64,000 nucleotides of DNA, from the NCBI GenBank assembly GCA_963540965.1, contig CAUTSA010000001.1, positions 1 to 64,000 of the forward strand, written 5' to 3'. The notes beneath the pieces are model-generated. The model did not search any database and was not told the origin of the DNA. It worked only from the letters and a program-made list of their open reading frames with translations. This stretch comes from Nanosyncoccus sp963540965 (lineage in GTDB: Bacteria > Patescibacteriota > Saccharimonadia > Saccharimonadales > Saccharimonadaceae). Shown one piece after another: positions 49,354-57,850 of the stretch; the first letter of the stretch is position 1; the number at the start of each line of letters is the position of its first letter. Made by a program: the position numbers and the translations under genes.

Positions 49354-50682
49354 TTATCGAAGTTGTTTGCGGCTAGCAATGTAGTATCCAGCAGTGGTGA
49401 CTACAGAACCAAGTCCAATGATGCCAGTGGCAACAGTTTCAGGACCGGTCTTTGGTAACTCTTTTGGAGTTGGGGTTGGGGTAGGAGTTGGTGTTGGGGT
49501 AGGAGTTGGAGTAGGAGTAGGTGTTGGAGTTGGGGTAGGTTCACATTCCTTTTTCACATAGACATCAGCGTTGTCTTGAACGGCGAAACCGTTAGCACTA
49601 GCTTTAGCCCAGTTAATAAGACGGTTGTTACCACAAACTAGGTTCTTATCAACAACCTTAGCGAGGAAGCGGATGTAACCGTCACCGCGGAGGTTGTAGT
49701 TACCAATATTAACACCGTTAGTCAATAGACTATCTTCGTTATTAACAGCACCATCACGGAGATCTGAGCGGTAAAGTTTAGTAGTACCTTTAACATATTC
49801 CATGTTGGTTGGAAGAGAGTCTTTGATCATCACATTCTCAACTTTGGAAGCGTTGAGGTTCTTGTAGTGGATCTGATATTCAACAGTATCACCAACCTTA
49901 GCATCGACAGATTCTTTCCAGTCCTTTTCACCCTGTTTACGAACCTGCTTCATGATTGAAGTATTTTCGAAAACTGGTTTAACTTGAAGAGTAACGTAAC
50001 CAGCATATTCATAACAACCTGGCATGTTACCGTCAAGCTTGTCGTAACCAAGTTTGACACCAGTGGAGACGAGGTTGTCAGAAAGAGTAGTACCGCTCTT
50101 GAAAATGTTGTTTTCATAGAGAGCAGAACCTTCGATATAGTCGAGGTAGAAAGCACGACCATCAGCGCTCTTAAGATTTAGAGAATCCCAATAGCGAGAT
50201 GGGGTTGCGTTGCTGGCGTTGATGTAACCAGTAACACGAGCTTCTTTAGAAACCATGTTTGGAAGATCAACCTGTGCAGTCACATCTTTAGCAACAGCAT
50301 TGACACCCTTAGGGTTGTTGTTGTGGATGTACATACGAATGACATAGGTTTTACCTTCTTCGATGTTTACATTACCAATATTCCAGACGTTGTTTTTACC
50401 TTGAGCGCCGGTGGCAGCATCACGGATACCGATGAATGAACGTTCGTCGGTGAGTGGTGTAGTAACACCAGCTCTTCTCTCAGCTTCAGTAAGAGAAGAA
50501 TCATTATCTTTGATAGAGTTCATAACGATTTTGTCGCCAAGTTTACCAGCGTTGATTTCAGCGATGGTGTAAGTTGGACGACCGCCAGCGTTATCGCCCC
50601 AACCATAAACGGTTGAGACAGTGGCGATACCAGCAGCTACAGAAACAGCAGCTACAGACATAATTTTGAGTGCTTTTTTCAT
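49354..50682 (-). CDS. LPxTG-anchored surface protein with DUF11-like domain
   Basis: A 442-residue cell-surface protein: signal peptide (residues 1-27, ending about TVYG-WG), an N-terminal domain (residues 30-235) with conserved IRDAATG and YVIRMYIHNNNP segments, a DUF11-like module (VGDTVEYQIHYKNLNASKVENVMIKDSLP, residues 265-345), a Pro-Thr spacer of about 15 PT repeats, then the sortase signal LPKTGPE, a membrane helix and the basic tail RKQLR. It is expected to be covalently attached to peptidoglycan by a sortase and may be an adhesin for the host bacterium. AAGGAG lies 6-7 nt before the ATG. The repeat tract is prone to length change. Confidence 0.93.
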   Translation of the reverse strand: MKKALKIMSVAAVSVAAGIATVSTVYGWGDNAGGRPTYTIAEINAGKLGDKIVMNSIKDNDSSLTEAERRAGVTTPLTDERSFIGIRDAATGAQGKNNVWNIGNVNIEEGKTYVIRMYIHNNNPKGVNAVAKDVTAQVDLPNMVSKEARVTGYINASNATPSRYWDSLNLKSADGRAFYLDYIEGSALYENNIFKSGTTLSDNLVSTGVKLGYDKLDGNMPGCYEYAGYVTLQVKPVFENTSIMKQVRKQGEKDWKESVDAKVGDTVEYQIHYKNLNASKVENVMIKDSLPTNMEYVKGTTKLYRSDLRDGAVNNEDSLLTNGVNIGNYNLRGDGYIRFLAKVVDKNLVCGNNRLINWAKASANGFAVQDNADVYVKKECEPTPTPTPTPTPTPTPTPTPTPTPTPKELPKTGPETVATGIIGLGSVVTTAGYYIASRKQLR

Positions 50683-50970
50683 AAAAGCTCCTTTCTTATA
50701 AAATTATTTCTCACTTTAATTTTGTTTGGTTTTGCTGGGTATTGGTTTAATAAACATTCCCACAAAGTTTACTAGCCGAATTTTTAATTTTCGTCTTACC
50801 ACGCAAAACCGAATCATCTCAAATTCAAAATTAGTTCATGGAAATCCGGCAGCCCTTTTTTAGGGCCACCGGTATTAAAGTTAAAGTGCTATAGATGTTG
50901 CCACTTACCCAAACCTTGCGGCCTGGGTTTGTAGCGGGATTCCCGTGTGTTCAGCCGGAGCCATTTGAAG
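50683..50970. other. intergenic region with stable RNA hairpins
   Basis: No gene. It contains the leader of the surface protein gene, a hairpin CCGGTGGCCCT/AGGGCTGCCGG (50846-50872), and further 3'-UTR hairpins of the upstream gene (ACCCA...TTGGGT near 50908-50935 and ACGGGAATCCCG near 50937-50950). Confidence 0.5.
50843..50875 (-). terminator. probable terminator hairpin
   Basis: A GC-rich stem (CCGGTGGCCCT/AGGGCTGCCGG) with a short T-containing tail (ATTTCC); the tail is weak, so efficiency is uncertain. Confidence 0.55.
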
Positions 50971-52470
50971 TTAGTCTTCAAGATGGAACTCCTCACCGTA
51001 ACCAGTCAGCGGAGTGCCTTCTGTTGCGGTGCTGTTTCCAGCTGAGCTGTTGCCTGAGCCAGAGTTGCCAGAGCCGTTTTCCTGGATTCCAGTAATCAGG
51101 TTTTGACCCTGATTGGTTTTCCAGGAAGACTGGGTTTCAGGAATAGTCTCGTAGTTCATTTTGTTCTGGTCGACATGGTCAACCTTCACATCCTGATGAG
51201 ACTGATCCTGAGTAGGAGTCGCTGGAGTTTCCTTTGCAGGATCTCCATGACCCTTTCCAGTCTCGCCTACGTGGTCGGTTGGCTCAAACTCATTGTTGCC
51301 AATTCTGTTTGAGTTACCGCCCCACTTGCCTCCGTCTCTATCTATCGCATCCTTACTCCTATCCTTTGTTTCAGGAGTAGTAGTAGGAACAGGCTTGGTA
51401 GGAGCTGGAGTGGTCTCTGGAGTAGTCGGCTTAGTCGGAGTAGGCGTTGTCTCCGGAGTGGTTGGCTTAGTAGGCTTTGGCTCCGGATCCCTGTGAGGTT
51501 TTGTAGGAGCAGGAGTTGTTGGCTCCGGATCCCTGTGAGGTTTTGTTGGAACAGGCTTAGTTTCCTGCGGAGTCTCTTGTGGAGATTCCTCAGGAACCGG
51601 TTTCGGCCTTGTTCCAGGTATCTCCGGTCTCTTATCATGGACATTGAATCCAATAATAAGAGCGTTCTTTCCTGACTTAGTCAAGAAAGAAACTACCAAA
51701 GCGTCACGGTCTTCTGGTTCCTCAAAGGCTTCTGCCTTGATCCTGCTTGGCTGCAGGTCGTTGGCAGGACGCAGCCCCCAATGCTTCTCAGCATAGAGTC
51801 TGCTTACGCCTTTGACGATAAAACGGTCAAGGAGCCATCTCATGCCTATTGCGTAACGCCTGTACTCGTCAGTAACGAGAATAGGACCGTCCGCGGTTTC
51901 CTTGGTAAGGAAATATCCGTTACCAAGTCCACCATCCTGAAAGGCTGCATTGACCTTCTGGTTGAATTCAATCAACCAGGGATTAATATCCGTAAGATAT
52001 GAGCCATCAGGGAATCTTACCTCTGAGAGAGCTTGTCCCATTGCAATGCCATAAGCTTCATTGCGGAACAACTCCTCTGTAAGCTCTGTGTCCCACCACC
52101 CTTTGATAACTTCGTCCGAATAGGACTGGTCATCTTTCTGGCTTGCGCCAGAAAATGGGAAAGTGAGTGCCGTAGAGAAGCCAGCAGCAGCTACCCTAGT
52201 TTTATTTTCGCTAGGCATGCTACTATACAGAAATTCCCTGCTGACTTCTGGATAGGCAGCCTGCAGCATTTCTGAATCAAGGTCAACCGTAAGGTCGGCC
52301 TTAGCCTGCCTAAGCTCCTCTTCGGTGAGACTGTCGCTAGCGATAGCCTCCTTGTTGCTGATGAAGTAGGTATTTTTCGCCCAAGCGACAATACCTGCAA
52401 GTAACATGACAACCGCCATGGTTGCCAAGATTTTCTGTAACGGGCTGACGCCCTTTCTTTTCTTATTCAT
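50971..52470 (-). CDS. exported Pro/Thr-rich protein of unknown function
   Basis: A 499-residue protein with a membrane helix at about residues 13-31, a folded region at 45-285 (with WWDTELTEELFRNEAYGIAMG and YRRYAIGMRWLLDRFIV), then a long disordered Pro/Thr/Glu/Lys spacer with repeated PTKPHRDPEP and TPETTP units (about 290-390), and a Gly/Ser/Asn-rich C-terminus. It lacks an LPxTG signal. The spacer length suggests a surface-projecting protein tethered by the N-terminal helix. AAGGAGAG precedes the ATG and a CCCC/GGGG hairpin lies just before it. The gene sits downstream of an unknown membrane protein gene. Confidence 0.78.
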   Translation of the reverse strand: MNKKRKGVSPLQKILATMAVVMLLAGIVAWAKNTYFISNKEAIASDSLTEEELRQAKADLTVDLDSEMLQAAYPEVSREFLYSSMPSENKTRVAAAGFSTALTFPFSGASQKDDQSYSDEVIKGWWDTELTEELFRNEAYGIAMGQALSEVRFPDGSYLTDINPWLIEFNQKVNAAFQDGGLGNGYFLTKETADGPILVTDEYRRYAIGMRWLLDRFIVKGVSRLYAEKHWGLRPANDLQPSRIKAEAFEEPEDRDALVVSFLTKSGKNALIIGFNVHDKRPEIPGTRPKPVPEESPQETPQETKPVPTKPHRDPEPTTPAPTKPHRDPEPKPTKPTTPETTPTPTKPTTPETTPAPTKPVPTTTPETKDRSKDAIDRDGGKWGGNSNRIGNNEFEPTDHVGETGKGHGDPAKETPATPTQDQSHQDVKVDHVDQNKMNYETIPETQSSWKTNQGQNLITGIQENGSGNSGSGNSSAGNSTATEGTPLTGYGEEFHLED

Positions 52471-52503
52471 ATATCTCTCCTTTCCCCTCTGTTGGGGAGA
52501 TTT

Positions 52504-53106
52504 TTACATGATGCCTAGCTGCTGGAGTAAGAACTTACCAGCAACTAGACAAGCGATTGCAAGTAACACAGTCAACACTCTCGAAGGAGTAATGACTGCC
52601 TTTGCAGCTTCAAGCATGGCGCTATCGGCTGCGGATTCAATGTCTTCTTCGTCGTCATCCTCTTCCGCCTTCTTTCGAAGGAAATGTGAGATTCCTACGA
52701 TAAGAAGACAAGCTCCGGCCGCCGCCAAGATTGAGCTGAAAAGCTCAAATCTCGTCGACAGGTACGCATGGTAGCCGCTAATAATAGCCGCTGCGGTATA
52801 TGCCAGCATCGCCCAGCCAAGTTCAGGTTGACTGGGTGAGATGGCTAATATACTGGTTTGGGCTGCAAGCCCAAAAGAGTATACGAATACCGCGAACATC
52901 TGACTGCCAGGTACAAACCTAACAGCCAGATAGGGTAAGCCAGTGAAGAGAAAGATCAGGACTATTAAGAGCCTGTGAAACTTTCTGCTTCGGAGTGGGG
53001 CAGAATTTGCTCCACTCTCTCTGGCGTTCTTGACGAGGCCTATCTGCAGCTGTCTTGCTGCAAATAAGCCAAGGATCATGTAAACTACGAAAATGATTAT
53101 ATTCAT
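52504..53106 (-). CDS. polytopic membrane protein, function unknown
   Basis: A 200-residue protein with about six membrane helices (for example residues 2-17, 45-62, 66-88, 95-112, 118-140, 175-197) and an acidic cytoplasmic loop (KKAEEDDDEEDIESAAD). Not recognised. AGGAGG lies before the ATG and a TCCGC/GCGGA hairpin precedes it. It may share an mRNA with the Pro/Thr-rich gene 33 bp downstream. Confidence 0.75.
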   Translation of the reverse strand: MNIIIFVVYMILGLFAARQLQIGLVKNARESGANSAPLRSRKFHRLLIVLIFLFTGLPYLAVRFVPGSQMFAVFVYSFGLAAQTSILAISPSQPELGWAMLAYTAAAIISGYHAYLSTRFELFSSILAAAGACLLIVGISHFLRKKAEEDDDEEDIESAADSAMLEAAKAVITPSRVLTVLLAIACLVAGKFLLQQLGIM

Positions 53107-53230
53107 ATGTCCCTCCTGGACTCTTCCGCTTTTTGCGGACTGATTTTAAGGAGGACCACGACGCCTCCCTAAAATAGGTTAGGCGCCGATTAGGCGTCAG
53201 TTACATCTATATAAACAGGTTCGTTGTTTG
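53107..53230 (-). promoter_or_regulatory. long structured leader
   Basis: Three hairpins lie in the 120 nt before the ATG: GGCGCC-type, GGAGG...CCTCC and TCCGC/GCGGA. GACGCC and GGCGTC at the two ends can also pair, so alternative folds that mask or expose the AGGAGG are possible. Confidence 0.4.
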
Positions 53231-53441
53231 AACCTGAGATGATTCGGTTTTTAATGGTCGTCATTATTGGTAGCGGGTGTCAAGCCGTACCTCAGACTGA
53301 TGTGATTATACTATATATTGTAGAAAATGTCAATGGTTATGCCATAAATACGCTTATGCTTGCAAGTGGAGCATGGGGTGATCAAAAAATACGAGTGGTG
53401 TACAGAGGTGGATTGGAGAGGAGTTACAGATTTTTTGGCAT

Positions 53442-53467
53442 GAAAAATCCCCCCGTTCTGGGGGGAC
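53442..53467 (-). terminator. intrinsic terminator
   Basis: CCCCCC-AGAA-CGGGGGG stem followed on the minus strand by ATTTTT; ends the 205-codon gene. Confidence 0.87.
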
Positions 53468-53483
53468 AAAAGAGTTTGGAAGA

Positions 53484-54101
53484 TTACTGTGCCTTGGCAG
53501 GAGAGCCGTCCTTAGAGGATTTTCCGCTGTAGAGCTTCTTTTCCTCCTCTGTCGCTTCCCTGGTGGAGACGGTCTTGCCATCTTTCACCAGCGAGACAAA
53601 GATTGTCTCTCTGACAGTTGAACCCGGGCGGCTGAGAATATAATCCAGAGTCTTTTCCTTAGTGAGGAGCATTGAACTCTCCCCATTATAGGAGACCAAG
53701 AAACCTGGATGAATCCTCTCCTCCCCCCTTCTTCTAGCTGCGATATATTTCGCAATTTCTTCTAGAAGGTCTGGGTTCTTATCGAACCCCTCCTTCATGA
53801 GTTGAAGAAGAGTGTCGCTTGTAACCCCAGTCTGGACAAAGACATTCAAGTCGGTCTGCAGAGTACTACAGAGGACGGAGTCCTTGTCAGCCTCCTTCGC
53901 TGCTGGTTTCTGAGTCGGTTTTGAGGCCGACTTTGCAGGCTCTTCCGTTTTCTTGCCTGTCTGCTCCGCCGGTTTAGGCTCCTCAGTTTCCTCGATTTCT
54001 TCAAAGTCGTCCTCGAAATCCTCATCGGATCCGAGAACTCCTCTTTTAAAACTGCTGAATATCTCTCCCCAACTATATTCTTCACTTCTTTTTTTAGGCA
54101 T
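53484..54101 (-). CDS. hypothetical acidic cytoplasmic protein
   Basis: A 205-residue protein of no known family. Residues 1-75 are highly charged and disordered (SDEDFEDDFEEIEETEEP, then Lys/Ala/Pro-rich); residues 80-185 form a folded domain with STLQTDLNVFVQTGVTSDTLLQLM, FLVSYNGESSMLLTKEKTLDYIL and ETIFVSLVKDGKTV. There is no signal peptide. AAAGGGGGC lies before the ATG and the leader carries CTACTAAA/TTTAGTAG and CTCTTTTA/TAAAAGAG hairpins. A monocistronic unit. Confidence 0.74.
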   Translation of the reverse strand: MPKKRSEEYSWGEIFSSFKRGVLGSDEDFEDDFEEIEETEEPKPAEQTGKKTEEPAKSASKPTQKPAAKEADKDSVLCSTLQTDLNVFVQTGVTSDTLLQLMKEGFDKNPDLLEEIAKYIAARRRGEERIHPGFLVSYNGESSMLLTKEKTLDYILSRPGSTVRETIFVSLVKDGKTVSTREATEEEKKLYSGKSSKDGSPAKAQ

Positions 54102-54311
54102 AATTGCCCCCTTTCTGGCGCTGTTGCGCCCAAGTATGCTTAACTCTTTTACATAAAAGAGCCTCTACTAAACTATTTAGTAGACGGACTTATAATACTA
54201 TATTATGTGCTTTTTGTCAATGACGGCTTATGCTTTACACCTTAGTAAAAAACTAGATTGTCAAGAGTAGAGTTTTGAGGTTTTTCTTTACGGTTATGGT
54301 AAGATAGAAGT

Positions 54312-55049
54312 ATGGGATATGACTTTGCATTAAACGATCAGGAACTTGCACGATCTTTTTCTCTGAGAGATGACAATCGGGAAGAGTTTTTTCATTCTTC
54401 TGGCTATGCTGATGCACAAAATTCGGGAAAAATCGGGGCGGCTTCTTTTGGAAAAACAGTGGCGGAGCGACAGGATTTGAATGAGAATCGACGTTTTGTG
54501 AGGGGGTACGAGAATGCAAGTTTAAATTCACAGATTGCGATTACTAGGGAGCGAACAAGGGGGATGTTCGAACGTGAGCGGACGAATGCTGGCGGCATGG
54601 GGGGTGAAGGAGTGGCTGGCGATGTAGGTGGAAGACAGTACGGAGGTGGTGGGGCAGGACAGATGCCCGAATTGAGTCCTAGGGGAGCGAATGAGACTGG
54701 CGGATATCGCTATCATGACGATTTGGCGAGAAAGCAAGAAATGTTGCGCGGGGGAGCGGGGTGTGAGGGGGCGAGCGCAGGCGGCAATAGTAATACTACG
54801 ACAAACTATCGAGATTATGCGGCCGCAGCAAAACAGAGCTTCAGCCAAGAACAATCACGGGGTGGCAGCAATACCGGTGGTCGCTACGGGGGAAGTTACG
54901 GCGGCTATAGTGAAGGCAGAGGGGATTCTTCGAGAAGTGGCGGATATGGCATTGGTCGACCACAGGGAGGTAGCGGATATGGAGGGAGCAGTATCGCAAA
55001 AAGTTTCAAGCCTGATTTTGGGATGAAGTTTGGGTCTGGCGGAAAATAA
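54312..55049 (+). CDS. glycine-rich protein of unknown function
   Basis: A 245-residue protein. Residues 1-85 are charged and may fold (ALNDQELARSFSLRDDNREEF); from residue 90 it is Gly/Ser/Tyr/Arg-rich with RYGGSYGGYSEGRG and GRPQGGSGYGG segments, resembling RGG/YG tails of RNA-binding proteins, but no RNA-binding fold is visible. TAAGAT lies 6 nt before the ATG with no Shine-Dalgarno, the leaderless layout. The third codon positions are GC-richer than in neighbours because of Gly codons. Confidence 0.68.
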   Translation: MGYDFALNDQELARSFSLRDDNREEFFHSSGYADAQNSGKIGAASFGKTVAERQDLNENRRFVRGYENASLNSQIAITRERTRGMFERERTNAGGMGGEGVAGDVGGRQYGGGGAGQMPELSPRGANETGGYRYHDDLARKQEMLRGGAGCEGASAGGNSNTTTNYRDYAAAAKQSFSQEQSRGGSNTGGRYGGSYGGYSEGRGDSSRSGGYGIGRPQGGSGYGGSSIAKSFKPDFGMKFGSGGK

Positions 55050-55060
55050 TTTTTGAACAC

Positions 55061-55140
55061 AGTTGCTGGCCCAGGCGCTTAGTTGCTAGTTTAGGTATTT
55101 AGTTACTAGTTTGGGTATTAAGTTACTAGTTTAGGATCTT
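55061..55140 (+). repeat. four tandem 20-bp repeats
   Basis: Exactly four 20-bp units, consensus AGTTACTAGTTTAGGTATTT, at 55061, 55081, 55101 and 55121, drifting from the first to the last. They lie after the Gly-rich gene and before tRNA-His. Confidence 0.85.
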
Positions 55141-55232
55141 TAAGAAAAATTAATGCTGATCAGCTTGAAAGGTGGTTTTGGTTCTGATATAATAACTGTG
55201 CTAGATAAGATTCTAGCGAATTTTTACAATTT

Positions 55233-55310
55233 GGTGGGAATAGCTCAGTCGGTTAGAGCGTCTGATTGTGGTCCAGAAGGTCGTCGGTTCAATTCCGATT
55301 TCCCACCCCA
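55233..55310 (+). tRNA. tRNA-His(GUG)
   Basis: The cloverleaf has acceptor GTGGGAA/TTCCCAC, an encoded G at -1 opposite the C73 discriminator (diagnostic for tRNA-His), D-arm TAGCTCAG, anticodon GTG in loop TTGTGGT, T-arm GTCGGTTCAATTCCGAT and encoded CCA. Confidence 0.95.
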
Positions 55311-55412
55311 TATTTTATTCTTATACTAGAGCCTGCTCATGTTTAAGTCAGTCTTTGGTTTTTACCTTTTGACAAGTGAATGCGATTGGAATAAAATAGA
55401 TTGTAGAATTTT

Positions 55413-55487
55413 GCGAGTGTAGTACAACGGTTAGTATACAAGTTTTCCAAACTTGGGACGAGAGTTCGATTCTCTCCACTCGCACCA
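55413..55487 (+). tRNA. tRNA-Gly(UCC)
   Basis: Acceptor GCGAGTG/CACTCGC, anticodon stem CAAGT/ACTTG with loop TTTCCAA giving anticodon TCC, T-arm GAGAGTTCGATTCTCTC, discriminator A, CCA encoded. Confidence 0.95.
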
Positions 55488-55492
55488 GATAT

Positions 55493-55520
55493 AAAAGAGC
55501 ATTTGGCTCTTTATTTTTTT
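55493..55520 (+). terminator. terminator after the tRNA genes
   Basis: AAAGAGC/GCTCTTT stem followed by ATTTTTTT, right after tRNA-Gly. Confidence 0.85.
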
Positions 55521-55571
55521 GCTTTTTTATAGAGGCTGTAAATATAGATAGGCGTAACGATTATAAAAAAG

Positions 55572-55609
55572 TACACCTGGACTATTGTAGCTAGGCCAGG
55601 TGTTTTTAT
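55572..55609. terminator. terminator between tRNA unit and coiled-coil gene
   Basis: ACACCTGG/CCAGGTGT stem with TTTTTATT on the plus side and ACTTTTTT on the minus side; convergent position, so either direction is possible. Confidence 0.75.
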
Positions 55610-55618
55610 TGGAAGAAT

Positions 55619-56929
55619 TTATTGGAAGAAGGCGAAGTAAACGAGGGCACCAACGACGGTACCGAGAATAATCATAAAGGTGATAGCGATGGCAAGTGAG
55701 ATACCAACACCTTTAGGACGGTCCTCAACGATCATGGTGCCTTTCTTGGTCGCCTTCTTAGTATTCTCGCGTTTAGCGTAAACATTTTTACGAATTTTAG
55801 GTGTGACAGATTCCTCATTGTTTTTTAGCATAGATGAAACATCAAAGGATGCACTGAATTTAGAGTCATCTTTGCGAGATTCAGAGAGTGGGCGCTTGAC
55901 GATTTTGTCAGTATTGATGAATGGAGAACGGCCACCTAGGATATAATTCATATTGTTTTCAGAGGTATCTTGAATAGGCTCAGAGTTTTGACTCTGATTG
56001 CGGCTTTTGGCTGAAAGTCTCTCTGGGGTATCAGAGGTTGAGTCTTCAAAAGCATCATAGAGAATATCCTCCAGGTCGCTATCTGAGGCAGTTGAGGCAC
56101 CAGAAGTAGGTAATTCAACACGAGAATTACGTGCAGACTGCACTAGTGGATCCTGTTCGTCTTGGGGAACTTGGCGAGATGGACCAGCAGGGCGGATGCG
56201 ACCAAACAATTTACGATTTGGAGAGGCAACCACCTGAATACGGGAAGCTGGGAGAACCTTGGTATCACCGGCAGGGCGAAGGGCGGGTTTTGCCTGAGCA
56301 TCAGAGACTGAGATAGTGGTTTTTGCCTGCATATCAATCGAGCGGGCTTGAATGCGAGCGGCGGGGTTAGTAACTTTTTTGAATGGAGAAGTCTGAACTG
56401 GTGCAACAGAGATACGGCGGGAAACATTGATTTTCGAAGCCTCCTGTTGGCGTTGCATCTCTTGCATGGCACGAAGCTTACGGTTTTTCTCTTCGACCTG
56501 GCGGCGACGAGCTTCTTGCTCCAAGGCTTTGCGGCGAGCAGCCATTTGTTCCAGAGCTTCCCTCTGAGCCATTCTCTGTGATTCAATAGCTCGCTGGCGT
56601 TCGGCCTCTAAGGCACGACTGCGCTGTTCTTCGGCGGCCTGATACTCGGAAAGCTCCTGCTTGGCAGCCTCGATACGACGTTGATTGAGATTTTTTAGGC
56701 GATTTTGCTCTTCAATTTGTTGCCTAATTGCCTCTCGGCGCTGCATTTCTTGCTTTGCAATGCGATGGCGTTCAAGATCTCGGTCGGTTGGCAAAGCAGT
56801 GGCAGTGCGTCGTGCTGTCTGGACTGGAGCAAAATCCATGCGCCTATACGAGGCTGGAGATTGAGCCATTCTTGTCCTGGCTGAGCTTGGCTGTGAGATT
56901 CTAATTGATGTCCTTGATTCGTCTTGCAT
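55619..56929 (-). CDS. coiled-coil protein with C-terminal membrane anchor
   Basis: A 436-residue protein of no known family. Residues 45-180 are a very charged Arg/Glu/Gln coiled coil (LERHRIAKQEMQRREAIRQQ and repeats of this style); 180-400 are Ser/Pro-rich and probably disordered; a single membrane helix closes the chain (about 410-432, ISLAIAITFMIILGTVVGALVYFAF). It therefore faces the cytoplasm and is tail-anchored. A cell-shape or pole-organising role is conceivable but not shown. Confidence 0.75.
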   Translation of the reverse strand: MQDESRTSIRISQPSSARTRMAQSPASYRRMDFAPVQTARRTATALPTDRDLERHRIAKQEMQRREAIRQQIEEQNRLKNLNQRRIEAAKQELSEYQAAEEQRSRALEAERQRAIESQRMAQREALEQMAARRKALEQEARRRQVEEKNRKLRAMQEMQRQQEASKINVSRRISVAPVQTSPFKKVTNPAARIQARSIDMQAKTTISVSDAQAKPALRPAGDTKVLPASRIQVVASPNRKLFGRIRPAGPSRQVPQDEQDPLVQSARNSRVELPTSGASTASDSDLEDILYDAFEDSTSDTPERLSAKSRNQSQNSEPIQDTSENNMNYILGGRSPFINTDKIVKRPLSESRKDDSKFSASFDVSSMLKNNEESVTPKIRKNVYAKRENTKKATKKGTMIVEDRPKGVGISLAIAITFMIILGTVVGALVYFAFFQ

Positions 56930-56994
56930 AAGCTTTAATCTATATTCTTATATATTATACTCGATTTTTAATATTTTTCACAAATAGCTTAAGT

Positions 56995-57771
56995 TTATTC
57001 GCGTACACGTTTGGCGGTTTCAATAATTTCATTAAAATTATCAGAAATGAGACTGGATTCTCCAACAAGTACACCGTTAATGCCGGGGATGGTAAGATAG
57101 GCACCAGCATTATTTGGATTGACGCTACCACCATAGAGAAGCGGGATTTCTTCAGCAGTTTCCTTCCCATAAATATCAATCAGCTGCTCTTTAATCAACT
57201 GGATAGAGGCGGCGATTTCATCGGGAGTGGCAGGACGAGCTTGTTTAGAGGTGGAGATAGCCCAGACTGGCTCGTAGGCGATGAGGCACTTTTTAACATC
57301 TTCAGTATCAATTTCAGAGAGGCCACCAAGAAGTTCATCTCGGAGAACGTCGATGGTTTCACCAAAGTTGCGTTGATTTTCGGTTTCGCCAATACAAAGT
57401 ATAGGGGTGATACCGCTGCGAATGGCGGCGGCAACTTTTTGACTGATATCTTTATTGGTTTCGCCAAAGATAAAGCGACGCTCGGAATGGCCGATTAAAG
57501 CATAAGAAACAACACCGCGAAGTTGGGCGATAGAAATTTCACCGGTGTAAGCGCCAAAGTCTTTTTGATAAAAATTCTGAGCGGCTAACTTGATTTTTGA
57601 TTTGTTACGTTCGAGTTGGAGAGATAAGGAGGGGAGAGAAATGGCGCTGGGGGCGATGATAATTTCGAGACCACGCGAAGGTTTAATCTTTTTAAGTAGT
57701 CGTTGCAGATAAATTGAAGAATCACCGACCGTTAAGTTCATTTTCCAGTTGCCCATCACGTATGTTTTCAT
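56995..57771 (-). CDS. tpiA: triosephosphate isomerase
   Basis: A 258-residue TIM-barrel enzyme interconverting DHAP and glyceraldehyde-3-phosphate. VMGNWKMNLT has the catalytic Asn/Lys pair; ALIGHSERR the catalytic His; LIAYEPVWAISTSKQA the catalytic Glu; IPLLYGGSVNPNNA the phosphate-binding loop. All catalytic residues are intact. TATAAT on the minus strand (57778-57783) lies 6 nt before the ATG with no Shine-Dalgarno, a leaderless layout. Confidence 0.96.
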   Translation of the reverse strand: MKTYVMGNWKMNLTVGDSSIYLQRLLKKIKPSRGLEIIIAPSAISLPSLSLQLERNKSKIKLAAQNFYQKDFGAYTGEISIAQLRGVVSYALIGHSERRFIFGETNKDISQKVAAAIRSGITPILCIGETENQRNFGETIDVLRDELLGGLSEIDTEDVKKCLIAYEPVWAISTSKQARPATPDEIAASIQLIKEQLIDIYGKETAEEIPLLYGGSVNPNNAGAYLTIPGINGVLVGESSLISDNFNEIIETAKRVRE

Positions 57772-57850
57772 GTCTCTATTATAGCATTTTTAGATTTACT
57801 TTTGAGTTTTTGTCGGTTATGATGAGCTTAAGACTAGATAAAGGAGTGAA

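Noticed and set aside
51293..51675. Frames on both strands over the Pro/Thr repeat
   Set aside because: Repetitive codons keep other frames open; they have no start signals and the Pro/Thr-rich gene explains the region.
55061..55140. Tandem repeats as a small CRISPR
   Set aside because: The 20-bp units are directly adjacent with no spacers.
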